55,689 nucleotides of DNA from Streptomyces sp. MJM8645 (GCF_001625365.1 NZ_LJJF01000005.1:1-55689); one strand, 5' to 3'. Positions 24,755 to 33,068 are shown, counted from the first letter of the stretch. The notes: generated by a model not told the origin, from the sequence alone. Numbers and translations are program-made.

Positions 24755-25524
24755 GTTGGCGCATCCTGGCCAGCCGGATCACCCACGACGGCGCCGGCCA
24801 CCTGTCCGTGACGATCTGCCACCACCGACCCCGCGGCCGTGGCGTCTTCTACCTCACCGGCCTCGCGCTGCCCGGCACCAGCACTGAGCATGCGGTGTAC
24901 TGCCCGGTCTGCGCGGCCGACCGCGGGCTCACCGTCGCCGGCACCTGGGGCGATCCGGCGCGGGCGTCCTGCCCGGACGGCCACACGTGGACCCCGTACC
25001 TGCCCGACCTCCCCCCGCAGCGGCTGCTGCGTGAGGTCGTCCGCCAGGCACTGGGCGGCGGCGGACTGCACTACCGCGAGGCGCGCACCGACCCCGAAAC
25101 CACGCCGCCGACCCCGCTCCGGGACGCCGTCCGCACCGTGCTGACCGAGGCAGCGCGCGCACTCAACCAGGGCGAGTGGACCTTCGACGACTACGAGACC
25201 CGGGTCGCCCTCGACCTGGTCCGCCGCTCGCGCTGGCCGGACACCCTCACCGGGCAGGACGAGGCGACCGACGCGGCCCGACTCGGCTGGCTGGACGACG
25301 GCCTGGTCGCGTTGCACGAGTACAGCCGTCTGACCACCGGCCGCCTCGGGGAGCTGCTCGTCGCCTGCGACACCGCCCTGACCCCGGCGGCCCGGCTCAG
25401 CCCGGACAACCTGGAGCCCGGCTCCGACCCGTACAACCCTCCTGCCCTGCACGATGCTGAACTCGCGCTCGGCGGCCTGCGTCAGGTCCTGGTCGCGGGT
25501 GGTACCGGCGACGTGGCCTGGTAG
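24751..25524 (+). CDS. Hypothetical protein with Cys/His motif, 257 aa
   Basis: Not recognised. Residues about 48-76 contain CPVCAADRG and, 20 residues later, CPDGHTW, a likely structural zinc site. The C-terminal two thirds are helical and acidic (LRDAVRTVLTEAARALNQGE, RLGWLDDGLVALHEYSRLTT). GTG 24751 overlaps the preceding stop by four bases and has GAGGAAGGA at good spacing. The DNA after it carries copy 2 of the TATCTAGNTAGATA palindrome. Confidence 0.7.
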   Translation: MSWRILASRITHDGAGHLSVTICHHRPRGRGVFYLTGLALPGTSTEHAVYCPVCAADRGLTVAGTWGDPARASCPDGHTWTPYLPDLPPQRLLREVVRQALGGGGLHYREARTDPETTPPTPLRDAVRTVLTEAARALNQGEWTFDDYETRVALDLVRRSRWPDTLTGQDEATDAARLGWLDDGLVALHEYSRLTTGRLGELLVACDTALTPAARLSPDNLEPGSDPYNPPALHDAELALGGLRQVLVAGGTGDVAW

Positions 25525-25557
25525 CGGCATCCCCTCCGGGCCGGCTGGCGTCGGTCA

Positions 25558-25571
25558 CATCTACCTAGATA
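25558..25571 (+). promoter_or_regulatory. TATCTAGNTAGATA palindrome, copy 2
   Basis: CATCTACCTAGATA, followed by AACCGGAGTTCTCT. The 60 bp that follow resemble, in reverse orientation, the 60 bp beside copy 3 (about 30775-30821). It lies 202 bp before the gene at 25773. Confidence 0.55.
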
Positions 25572-25772
25572 AACCGGAGTTCTCTGATCTCGCAGTTCCG
25601 TAACGCGATGGCGGGCGTGACGTATCTTCCTTGCTCAAGGCGCTGGCTGAGGTTCTCCAGCCGGGGTAAGGGACTGGACTATGGCCTGCCGAGGGAGGCG
25701 GCGGAGCGCAGGGCCGGATCTCAAGACGAATGCCTCAGTAGACTCCATCAACTACCTGGAAAGGAAAGAGAA

Positions 25773-26393
25773 TTGAACACTCATGCATCCCGTGTACAGC
25801 CGAGCGAAGCGTGGGTGTTTCCCACCGATGGGGACTACGAGCGATCCGAGACCATCGAGATCCGGGCCCCGGGCGGGGAACTGGCCGCCCGGGGCTTCGG
25901 CATCCGTGAACACCCCGAGATCCCACTGACCGATGTCCAGCGGGACGCGGTGCTGGCTCGGCTCGGCTTCGTCCGCGACTACGTCGGCAACTTCCAGCTG
26001 TGCCCGTGGGCATGCTTGACGGACTACGCGTCCGCCGACGTCCGGGCGGTCGACTGGACCCCGGGCGGCTGGGAGCTGTACGCGGCATATGCGGAGCTGG
26101 CACGGGCCGCGCTAAGGGTGGGTGAACACGCCGCCGGACTGACGAAGGAGGAATTTCCAGGCTTCACCGTGCACCACCGCCTGGTGACTGTGTTCCACCC
26201 GGATGACGAGCGACTTGTCGAGGCCGGGATGCTGCTGCTCGGCGGTCGACCCGCCTGGTTCGACACGGTGAGGCCGGTCACCTACTCGGTGAAGGCGCGG
26301 CCGGGGCAGCCGGTCGTCTACATCCCGGCGATCGGCCGGTACCTGCGGGATGGCGAGGACCCGGGTGCCTGGCGGTCGGTCGCCGAGGTCTAG
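25773..26393 (+). CDS. Hypothetical protein, 206 aa, TTG start
   Basis: No recognised family. Chosen start TTG 25773 follows AAGGAAAGAG; the frame is open upstream to 25608, but codon usage there is poor and the leader is less GC-rich. The protein mixes beta and alpha segments (EIRAPGGELAARGFGIREHP, FVRDYVGNFQLCPWACLTDY, FPGFTVHHRLVTVFHPDDER, GQPVVYIPAIGRYLRDGE). The roughly 200-bp leader from the TATCTA palindrome to the start is long for this window and could carry regulation. Confidence 0.65.
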   Translation: MNTHASRVQPSEAWVFPTDGDYERSETIEIRAPGGELAARGFGIREHPEIPLTDVQRDAVLARLGFVRDYVGNFQLCPWACLTDYASADVRAVDWTPGGWELYAAYAELARAALRVGEHAAGLTKEEFPGFTVHHRLVTVFHPDDERLVEAGMLLLGGRPAWFDTVRPVTYSVKARPGQPVVYIPAIGRYLRDGEDPGAWRSVAEV

Positions 26394-26460
26394 CGCGGGC
26401 AGGCGGGGACAGCCATACCATCGTGGTGCCCTGAGCGGGCATCGACAGCAGGGGACGGCC

Positions 26461-27351
26461 TTGGAGCGGGACAACAGGACCAGCATGGTGGTCATGCCGG
26501 ACGGCCTGGGAATGCGGCTCAGCCCGCGCATGGTGTCGCTCGTCAAGGACGTGCTGGCGGACACCGTCATCCACGAGTGCCAGGAGTGCTTCGGACACGT
26601 GGACCTGCGGATCGAGCACGGCACCCTCCAGCTCTGGCTGCCGCACGGCCACACCGACCCCGTGATCGGCAGCGACCTGCGTCTGTGCCACCAACGGTGC
26701 GCGCCCGCCCGGTACGTCGAGGCGGACGAGTGGGAGCGCCAGCTCGCCGACCGTGAGATCCGCCGGTCGCGGTCCGACCTGGAGGCCAGTCCCGGCTACC
26801 TGATGACGCACACGACGCCCGAGCTGGACGGTGAGCACCTGGTCGTGCTGGGCGAACTCGCCAACGACGGCCTGGCGCTGTGGTGCTCCGAGGCCGATGG
26901 GGTGCGGGTGCAGGTCCTGGCCTTCGAGGCGCTCAACGCCGCAGGCTTCGTGAACCCTGGCGGGATACGGCTGGACGCTCTGCCGAACATCGAAGGCTGG
27001 GAGCTGCAGCTGACCGAACAGCACCACTTCCTCGCGGTCGCTGACGAGTCCGGCGTGTTCTTCAAGGCCGGCGGCTCCTCGGGGGTTCCGCTCGGGAAGC
27101 GGGCGTTGGACCTGATCGACGCCCAGGCCGGCTACGTGACCCTGCTGGTGTCCAGGCCCGGCACGTTCTGGGCGCCCCGGCGCATCGATTCCGTCCTCGA
27201 CCCCACCGCGGCGCTCTTCGCCGACGTCTACAACTCCTCGGCGCACGAGTCCAAGCAGGACGAGACGAGGTTGCCGCTGACCGCGCAGCGGGGCTACCGG
27301 CGTGCGTGCGAGCAGGACAGGCTGCGCGGCGGGCGAATCCCCGTCCGCTAG
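26461..27351 (+). CDS. Hypothetical protein, 296 aa
   Basis: Unassigned. TTG 26461 has AGGGGA eight bases upstream; ATG 26485 is the alternative. An N-terminal Cys pair (HECQECFGHVDLRIEHG) and a later Cys (LCHQRCAPARYVEADEW) suggest one zinc site within residues 35-85. The rest is alpha/beta (HLVVLGELANDGLALWCSEA, HFLAVADESGVFFKAGGSSG) with a basic tail. It follows the 206-aa gene by 68 bp on the same strand and may share its transcript. Confidence 0.65.
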   Translation: MERDNRTSMVVMPDGLGMRLSPRMVSLVKDVLADTVIHECQECFGHVDLRIEHGTLQLWLPHGHTDPVIGSDLRLCHQRCAPARYVEADEWERQLADREIRRSRSDLEASPGYLMTHTTPELDGEHLVVLGELANDGLALWCSEADGVRVQVLAFEALNAAGFVNPGGIRLDALPNIEGWELQLTEQHHFLAVADESGVFFKAGGSSGVPLGKRALDLIDAQAGYVTLLVSRPGTFWAPRRIDSVLDPTAALFADVYNSSAHESKQDETRLPLTAQRGYRRACEQDRLRGGRIPVR

Positions 27352-27459
27352 GACACGCGCACCGCGTCCGATCCGAGCACGGCGGCGGAGCTCTGCCTGA
27401 ACGCCGTCCCACACATCGCGCTCGCGGTCATTCCTCCGCGCTGTTGGGGACCTCGGGCA

Positions 27460-28554
27460 TCAGTGCTGGACCCAGCGGGCGGTGATCTGTGTGAACAGGG
27501 CCTCGGTGTCGTCGACGAGGCGGGCGTTGCGCTCGCCGGCCTTGCGGCGGGTGAAGTAGCCGATCGTGGTGGCCGGGTCGGAGTGGTCGGCGAAGGCCTG
27601 GATCTCGGCGAGCGGCTCCTTCGCGTCGATCATGTGCGTGATCCGGCTTGCCCGCAGGACGTGCGGGGTGACGTCGCGGCCGGGCAGGACGCCGGCGCGC
27701 TTGCCGAGCCGGGTGAGCATCCGGTCGACGTCGTGCCGGTCAAGGCGTTGACCGGATGCGTCGAGCAGCAGCGGGCCGCTGGTGCGCTCGCCGATGTGGA
27801 GCTCCAGGAGCTCGTCGACGGTCGGGGACAGCGGCAGCAGCCGGTCCTTGGAGCCTTTGCGGTTGAGGTCGAGGAAGGCGCGGCGGCCGCGCACGAGGCG
27901 CTTGTCGATGTCCAGAGCACACATCTCGGTGACCCGGCCGGCCAGGGTGTAGAGCTGAGTGACGACCAGGGCGTCGCGCTCGTCATCGGAGGCCTCCACC
28001 ACGGCCTGGAGCTCGTCGACCTCCAGCACGGGCGTGGCGGTGGAGGTGTCGTGCCGGTCGATGGTGGGCCGATGGTCCTCGGAGTCGACCGGGTTGACGC
28101 AGGCGATGCCGCGCCGGGCGGCGTAGGCGTGCAGTGAGGACAGGGAGGAGAGCCGGCGGGCCACCGAGCGGTCGGAGCCGCCGCGGGCCTCCTGCAGCAG
28201 CCGCCAGGCGGTGACGTCCTCGTAAGCCAGGCAGCCCAGGGAGAAGGGGACGATGCCGAGCTCGGCGGCGAAGGCGGCCCAGAACCGGATGTCGTCGCAG
28301 TACGCCTGGCGGGTGTTCTGGGACTGGCGCTTGCCGGAGGAGAGCCAGGACATGACGGCCTGGAAGGTCTCGCGGTCGCACAGCTCCGCCATGAGCTCGA
28401 TCCGCCAGCGGACCGGGTCCGTGCGCTTGCGGCCGAGCCGCACGGTGCCGAGCTCGGCGCGCAGGAAGTTCAGGATCTCCTCGCCGACCGTCGCGGTCGG
28501 TCGCGAGAGGGTCTGGGAGGGGCGGAGGGCAGGCAGCTGCTGAGGCCGGATCAT
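27460..28554 (-). CDS. Tyrosine recombinase, Xer-like
   Basis: 364 residues. The N-terminal core-binding domain is at about 50-150 (FQAVMSWLSSGKRQSQNTRQ). The catalytic domain carries Arg207 (LAGRVTEMC), Lys233/236 (NRKGSKDRLLPL), His298-x-x-Arg301 (HVLRASR), His324 (FADHSDPATTIGYF) and Tyr333, so all active-site residues are present. A dif-like 28-bp site lies ten bases upstream of the ATG, so the likely role is resolving plasmid multimers, with autoregulation at the same site. No tRNA or attachment-site duplication is visible nearby, which makes a dedicated integrase less likely. No ribosome-binding site precedes the ATG; the message may be leaderless. Confidence 0.88.
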   Translation of the reverse strand: MIRPQQLPALRPSQTLSRPTATVGEEILNFLRAELGTVRLGRKRTDPVRWRIELMAELCDRETFQAVMSWLSSGKRQSQNTRQAYCDDIRFWAAFAAELGIVPFSLGCLAYEDVTAWRLLQEARGGSDRSVARRLSSLSSLHAYAARRGIACVNPVDSEDHRPTIDRHDTSTATPVLEVDELQAVVEASDDERDALVVTQLYTLAGRVTEMCALDIDKRLVRGRRAFLDLNRKGSKDRLLPLSPTVDELLELHIGERTSGPLLLDASGQRLDRHDVDRMLTRLGKRAGVLPGRDVTPHVLRASRITHMIDAKEPLAEIQAFADHSDPATTIGYFTRRKAGERNARLVDDTEALFTQITARWVQH

Positions 28555-28564
28555 GCCAGCAACG

Positions 28565-28592
28565 CTAACGCATAATTCACGTTATGCGCTGG
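28565..28592. other. Candidate dif/cer-like recombination site
   Basis: CTAACGCATAA, then TTCACG, then TTATGCGCTGG: two inverted 11-bp arms (eight of the inner nine bases symmetric) around a 6-bp centre, the geometry of Xer sites. The inner GCATAA...TTATG matches E. coli dif. It could instead, or also, be an operator for the recombinase gene. Confidence 0.5.
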
Positions 28593-28613
28593 TAGAGGGG
28601 CGTTCACCCACAT

Positions 28614-28793
28614 GAGCGAGCCCCAGCCACTTCCGCCCCACCAGCTCGTTCACTGGCCGACCGACGACGTCGAGACCGCGAGGACAGCGCCATGGGACAG
28701 GCCAGGCTCAGAAGGCTGCGTGGAGAGAAGCCACGGACCACACCGCGGCTCGCCGAACGCGACCGGTTCAGCAGTGTGGGCGACGTCGTGAAG
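28614..28793 (+). CDS. Possible small ORF overlapping the next gene
   Basis: A 59-codon frame beginning MSEPQPLPPHQLVHWPTDD with AGGGG ten bases upstream. It overlaps the better-supported gene at 28692 by about 100 bp. Only its first third has coding-like character; it may be a leader peptide or chance. Confidence 0.25.
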
Positions 28794-29228
28794 CAGCCCG
28801 CGCTGTTCGCCGAACTCCCCGAGCCGGTCCGCGCCACCATCGGCGACCTGATGACGCACTACATCGGGCTCAACCGTACCGACCCCACCGGCCCGGCCTG
28901 CGGCGGCCCGCTGCTGATCCACGAGAACGGCTCCACCGAGTGCCGGGCCGGCTGCCCCGGCGAACTGGCCGTCCTGCACGTCCCCGAGGCGCTCCAGTTC
29001 TGCACCTTCGCCGACCGCTTCCACGACTCACTGCCCGAGCAGTCCTGCAGCTGGTGCGACCACCTCACCAACCCGCTGCACGAACAGCTCGTCATCTGCC
29101 CCGGTCTGCAGACCGACCACAACGACGGGACCCAGGAGTGCGACCTCGGCACCGCCTGCCAAGCCCCCAATGGCCTGCACAGCCTCGCCCGGACCTGCGG
29201 CCTGTTCGCCCCCTGTGCCCGCTGCTGA
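28692..29228 (+). CDS. Cysteine-rich, probably zinc-binding protein
   Basis: 178 residues, family unknown, with about a dozen cysteines from residue 70 on: CGGPLL, ECRAGCPGE, SCSWCDH, ICPGLQ, ECDLGTACQ, CGLFAPCARC. The spacing suggests three or four zinc sites. The N-terminus is basic (MGQARLRRLRGEKPR). GAGGACAGCGCC precedes ATG 28692. It is divergent from the recombinase; the dif-like palindrome lies between the two genes and could influence both. Confidence 0.7.
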   Translation: MGQARLRRLRGEKPRTTPRLAERDRFSSVGDVVKQPALFAELPEPVRATIGDLMTHYIGLNRTDPTGPACGGPLLIHENGSTECRAGCPGELAVLHVPEALQFCTFADRFHDSLPEQSCSWCDHLTNPLHEQLVICPGLQTDHNDGTQECDLGTACQAPNGLHSLARTCGLFAPCARC

Positions 29229-29353
29229 CGCCAGCCGGGGTGGTCAACGCCTTGACCACCCCGACCCCAGTGCTCGGACAAGCCGAACTGTCAAGCCGCG
29301 GGCGTTAATCGAACGTTAACCGCCCCATCCGGACCCTCCGTAGGCTGCTGCCC

Positions 29354-30037
29354 ATGACCATCACCATCGGTATCGCCCAGCGCGAGGGCACCAGCGGACC
29401 CATCGCCGACGCCGCCGCCACCTACACGTCCACCAGCACTGACCGAACCGCCGTCGCCCTGGTCGACGGCATGGGGCATGGTGCGGACATCGTGCGCCTG
29501 GCGCCGATGCTCGCGGAGACGGCCGCCCGCGTCGGAGCGGTGCGCGGTGCTCTCGCCGGGCTGCTGTCGGCGGGACTGCTGGTGAACGATCCGGGCCCGG
29601 ACGCGGTCGGCGTCCTCGCGGTGACGCGAGCGGACGGCAGTGCGGAACTGGTGTGGGCAGGTGACTGTCGTGGCTACCGCTGGGACGGCTCCGGGCTCCA
29701 GCCGTTGACCACCGACCACAACCTCGCGGCCTACCTGACCAGGGTGGCGAAGGATGCGGGCGACGTGCCCGTGGCCGCCCTGGCCGACTTCGTCGGCGTC
29801 ACACTCGGTCTGGCGGTCCCGGCCACGGTCCCCTTCGTCTCCGTGCCCGCCGGCGTCACACTGATCCTGACCACCGACGGCATCCACGACAGCGTCGGCC
29901 AGGAGGAACTGGAGGTCCTGGTCCACGCGCACCAGGACTCCCCGCAGGACCTCGCCGAGGCCCTGGTCGCCGCCGCCCGTGCAGGCCGGGACGGCGAGCG
30001 CGACGACGCCACGGCCGTGGTGATGCAGCACCGCTGA
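29354..30037 (+). CDS. PP2C-type protein serine/threonine phosphatase
   Basis: 227 residues, a compact PPM/SpoIIE-like phosphatase. Metal-binding Asp motifs are visible: DGMGHG at 38-43, AGDCRGYRW mid-protein, LILTTDGIHDSVG, and a terminal DDATAVVMQ. It should remove phosphate from Ser/Thr on a partner protein in the cytoplasm. There is no membrane segment or sensor domain. The message is probably leaderless: TAGGCT (29341-29346) lies seven bases before the ATG. No cognate kinase is in the window, so the substrate may belong to the host. Confidence 0.85.
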   Translation: MTITIGIAQREGTSGPIADAAATYTSTSTDRTAVALVDGMGHGADIVRLAPMLAETAARVGAVRGALAGLLSAGLLVNDPGPDAVGVLAVTRADGSAELVWAGDCRGYRWDGSGLQPLTTDHNLAAYLTRVAKDAGDVPVAALADFVGVTLGLAVPATVPFVSVPAGVTLILTTDGIHDSVGQEELEVLVHAHQDSPQDLAEALVAAARAGRDGERDDATAVVMQHR

Positions 30038-30046
30038 ACCAATCGA

Positions 30047-30095
30047 TAACTGTCCCCATAGGTAACTGTCCCAATCGCCGGTTTGGGGCAGTTAC
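30047..30095. repeat. TAACTGTCCC repeat/hairpin cluster
   Basis: TAACTGTCCCC (30047-30057) is followed by GTAACTGTCCCAA (30062-30074), which pairs with TTGGGGCAGTTAC (30083-30095), one mismatch. Directly after the phosphatase stop, so it may end that transcript, but the repeated unit also looks like a protein-binding site or an element end. Confidence 0.5.
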
Positions 30096-30271
30096 GGTCC
30101 GGCCCGGCCACCGGCCGCCACGGCGCACCGTGGACCCATGGCCCGCCCTTGACCTCGGCGAGTTCGCTCCCGCCGGCCCGGTCCTGCGGGGGGTCATCCC
30201 CGGCGGCCGGGCTGGCCCGGCAAGGGCCGGTCGTCGCCTCCGTAGCGGCCACGGCCTGGCCGCGGACCCCG

Positions 30272-30610
30272 TCAGTCAGACCCGGTGCGAGTCGCCCGCC
30301 GCCACCCATCGCTGATACCGGCCCCCGAATCGTGGTCGACCACCAGGTCAAGAATCCACCGTCGAGTGTCGGCCTCGGTGTCCTCGACGCGCCAGTTCAG
30401 CGCCACGATCTGCGCATACGGCTGGTCCGCCATCCACCAGCCGGCGGCGTGCAGGATGTCGCTCTCCTCGACGCCGGTGAACGACACAACCTCGAAGGGC
30501 TGCGTTCCGCTCTTTCGTTCGACCGGACCGTGATGGAAGATCACCGGCTCGTCGATGCCCGGCACCACGCGCTTCACCATGACCGGCTCTTCGTTGTCGT
30601 CACTCGGCAT
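30272..30610 (-). CDS. Hypothetical protein, 112 aa
   Basis: No recognised family. Short beta/alpha protein (GIDEPVIFHHGPVERKSGTQ, FEVVSFTGVEESDILHAAGW, WRVEDTEADTRRWILDLVVD). No clear ribosome-binding site. Copy 3 of the TATCTAGNTAGATA palindrome lies 212 bp upstream in the matching orientation, similar to the spacing in front of the genes at 22565 and 25773. This common spacing is the main reason to group the three. Confidence 0.5.
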   Translation of the reverse strand: MPSDDNEEPVMVKRVVPGIDEPVIFHHGPVERKSGTQPFEVVSFTGVEESDILHAAGWWMADQPYAQIVALNWRVEDTEADTRRWILDLVVDHDSGAGISDGWRRATRTGSD

Positions 30611-30821
30611 GACGCCGATTCTGACGCCCGACCTACATCGTCTGCAGGCGTTCCGGATCGCCGAACAAGGTCAACCCCTGAACCGAACGCCAACGGCTGT
30701 ACCGCCGCTGCTCGCCCCCGCACCCCTGCCCTGGTGGCTCGACATGCGGAAGGACGCGGGCTGGCGCTTGCGTCACGGCCTCGCCATCGATGACGCAACT
30801 CTCGAAAGAGAAGGCCCTGTT

Positions 30822-30835
30822 TATCTAGGTAGATA
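30822..30835 (-). promoter_or_regulatory. TATCTAGNTAGATA palindrome, copy 3
   Basis: TATCTAGGTAGATA, perfect. Read on the minus strand it continues AACAGGGCCTTCTCT, similar to AACCGGAGTTCTCT beside copy 2, and the similarity extends over about 60 bp (GATGGCG...CGTGACG in both). Confidence 0.55.
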
Positions 30836-30875
30836 TTTCTCCCTGGGGGGGGCGCCGCACGGGGCCGAGGCGAGG

Positions 30876-31613
30876 TCACGGTGTCGGTACTGGGTTGAGC
30901 GCCTTAAGGACCAGGGGGCGGGACATCGTGCCCTCCACGCGCTTGGCGAGCTCATTGGCGGAGGCCCCGGTGGCGGTCTGCTCCCGGCGCAGGGCCTTGG
31001 CCAGCACGGCCCGGGCGGTGTCGACGGCTGCCAGGGCGTCACGGACGGCCTGGGCCGCTTCGTCGACGGTAGGCGGTGCTGGGGTGGTCAGCCCGTTGAC
31101 CACCCCAGCGGTGGCCGCCGGGCGTGGTGCGACGTGGTCAAGCTCTTGACCGGGCGGAATCGGGTCGGGGCCTCGGCCCGGCTCGTCGCCGTTCTTCGTG
31201 TAGTGCGGCCAGCGCGGCCGGCACCAGCAGTCCAGTTCGCTGGCGTAGCCGCGTTCGATGTCCCTGGCGCACACCAGGTGCTCGAGGCGAGTGGAGAAGT
31301 ACCGGGTGTTGTAGTCGGTGCACTCCCACAGCGCCGCCGCTGGCCACCGGCCGGCCCCCCAGATCGCGGTGGCGGCTTTGAACAGGGGGTAACCGTGCAT
31401 GCGCGGGTGCTCGCCGGGCCAATGCTCGCAGGAGGCGCAGATCATCATGCTGATCTTGCGGGTGTTGTCCGCGTCCTCGTCGACGACCACGGCCAGGACG
31501 CCGGCGTCAGGGTCCGCGACGTCCACGAGCAGGCTCGTCTTGACGTCGCCGGTGGTGTAGAGCCGAACTAGGGTGCCCTTGCACTCCGGGCACCTCGTCT
31601 GGGACTTCGCCAT
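30876..31613 (-). CDS. Zinc-ribbon-containing hypothetical protein, 245 aa
   Basis: Residues 8-55 hold CPECKG and ICASC, the two halves of a zinc ribbon around a beta segment (LVDVADPDAGVLAVVVDEDA). A middle part has WECTDYNTRYFSTRLEHLVC and DCWCRPRWPHY. A Pro-rich linker includes GVVNGLTTPAPP, and the last 70 residues are helical. ATG 31613 and ATG 31625 are both possible. The family is unknown; the ribbon suggests nucleic acid or protein binding. Confidence 0.65.
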   Translation of the reverse strand: MAKSQTRCPECKGTLVRLYTTGDVKTSLLVDVADPDAGVLAVVVDEDADNTRKISMMICASCEHWPGEHPRMHGYPLFKAATAIWGAGRWPAAALWECTDYNTRYFSTRLEHLVCARDIERGYASELDCWCRPRWPHYTKNGDEPGRGPDPIPPGQELDHVAPRPAATAGVVNGLTTPAPPTVDEAAQAVRDALAAVDTARAVLAKALRREQTATGASANELAKRVEGTMSRPLVLKALNPVPTP

Positions 31614-31765
31614 GCCGCACAGCATCCCAGCCTGCGGCTGACCGGCGGGCGAAGATCGTCGATCCGCTCCCCCCGCCGAGGTTCCGTCACTGCCTCTGCG
31701 GCTATCACGGAACTGGTTCTGGACCTGTTGCCCCTGTTGGGTCTAACGGGTCCGGACCGGTTTGG

Positions 31766-32151
31766 CTACGCCTCGGTGAGGGCGGTGACCACCAGGTTGA
31801 GCTCGTCTTCGTCGACAGCCCGAAGGGCTCGCGCCAGGTTCACGCGGTGCGGTCCGGCGATGGAGGCCGCGACGGCGAGCACCGCCAGCTCGCTGGAGGA
31901 CTGCTTCAGCTTCCTGTTCTCCAGGAGCTCGTCGACGATGTACCAGTCGATCCACGGCTGGCCGCCCTCGAGGATGTCTACGGCGTTGACGGCGGCGTGC
32001 GCTGACAGGCCGGATCCAGGAACTCACGGAGCCAGAAACCGTTCCGGTGCCCGCCGAGCAGCTTCACCGCGGCAATGACCGACTCGTTGCCGACGTCCTG
32101 CAGCAGGCGGTCGGCGAGCTCGGGCCCGCTGGTGTGCGCCGTCGTCGTCAT
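31766..32151 (-). pseudogene. Frameshifted hypothetical gene, about 128 codons
   Basis: From ATG 32151 the reading is MTTTAHTSGPELADRLLQDV ... NGFWLREFLDPA, then it meets a stop. Shifting frame near 32005-32010 gives SAHAAVNAVDILEGGQPWID and an uninterrupted helical protein ending DELNLVVTALTEA at 31766. The two halves fit as one protein, so a single base was lost (or misread). The family is unknown. It is divergent from the gene at 32321 across copy 4 of the TATCTA palindrome. Confidence 0.7.
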
Positions 32152-32300
32152 GCCTGGACTCCGTCTCTCGGGAGCGGCCCGACCTGGTCGTGCCGGGCCT
32201 ACGTCCAGTCTGCCGCCGACCGCCGGTCCGCGCGGTATTTGGCGGGCGACTCACCCGGACCAACGGCCCAGTGTCACCCGGTCCACCCCATCGGACGGGA

Positions 32301-32314
32301 TATCTAGTTAGATC
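32301..32314. promoter_or_regulatory. TATCTAGNTAGATA palindrome, copy 4
   Basis: TATCTAGTTAGATC, one mismatch. It ends seven bases before ATG 32321, where its TAGATC half occupies the -10 position of a leaderless promoter. It lies between divergent genes, so binding could regulate both. Confidence 0.55.
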
Positions 32315-32320
32315 AGGCCC

Positions 32321-33055
32321 ATGGCTGATGGGGCGCAGTTCGTCGTGGGCGTGGACACCGATCCGCTCGCCTTGCTTAACGCGCGGGTCGAGGCGGAGCG
32401 GGCCAAGGACGAGGCCTGGCTGGCCAAGGCCCGCGAGGTCCTGGCCGGGCTGAGCAAGCGGCAGGCCGCTTCGGAGCGGCGCGAGATCCGTCGGCGGCAC
32501 GCAACGCTTCGGGCGGCCGGGAAGCTGGCCGGCACCCGCGACCTGGTGATGGCCCGGGCGCTGCGGGCGGAGCTGGAGGCGCGCGGGCTGGACCAGGAGT
32601 GGCCGGAGCCGCCCAGGGGCGAGGTCGACGCGCCCGGGCGGCGGCTCGGCGTCAGCCCGCGCCGGCACGGCCGCCAGATCGGCGAAGGCGGCTTCCCCCA
32701 GCGCCTGGCCGTCACCGTCGATCTGGAGCTGGCGACGACGGTGCGCCGGGCGGCGTACTGGACAAGCGCCGAGGTGTACGAGCAGCTGCGCGCGTGGGAG
32801 CTGCGGTGGGGCGACGGTCCGGAGGTCGCTCTGCGCGAGGCCGAGCGCAACGGGGTGCCGGGGCCGCTGGCACTGCTCTCCGCGGCGGGGCGTCGTGCGG
32901 CGCCGGCCGAGGCCTTGGAGGAGCGGGAGCGGCTGCGGGCACTGATCCTGACGACCGGCGACCTGGTGCGCGCTGCCGTGGACCGGGCCGGCCACGGCGC
33001 GGACGTCGAGGCACCGAAGGCCGTGCCGGATCCAGGCCCGACGCCGTTGTTCTGA
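32321..33055 (+). CDS. Hypothetical charged helical protein, 244 aa
   Basis: Unassigned. The first 90 residues are strongly charged helix (LNARVEAERAKDEAWLAKAR, KRQAASERREIRRRHATLRA), and the middle contains GGFPQRLAVTVDLELATTVR and YWTSAEVYEQLRAWELRWGD. Such a composition suits a DNA-associated or scaffold protein. No ribosome-binding site; transcription probably begins at or beside the ATG from the TATCTA element. It is convergent with the partition operon, sharing the terminator at 33069. Confidence 0.65.
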   Translation: MADGAQFVVGVDTDPLALLNARVEAERAKDEAWLAKAREVLAGLSKRQAASERREIRRRHATLRAAGKLAGTRDLVMARALRAELEARGLDQEWPEPPRGEVDAPGRRLGVSPRRHGRQIGEGGFPQRLAVTVDLELATTVRRAAYWTSAEVYEQLRAWELRWGDGPEVALREAERNGVPGPLALLSAAGRRAAPAEALEERERLRALILTTGDLVRAAVDRAGHGADVEAPKAVPDPGPTPLF

Positions 33056-33068
33056 GCGGGTCCAACAA

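Noticed and set aside
25571..25772. A tRNA or known riboswitch in the long leader
   Set aside because: No cloverleaf, no T-loop consensus and no recognisable aptamer core could be drawn.
27460..28554. Tyrosine recombinase as the integrase of an integrative element
   Set aside because: No tRNA gene, no direct-repeat attL/attR pair and no adjacent excisionase; partition, replication and the dif-like site favour plasmid multimer resolution. Integration cannot be excluded without the flanks.
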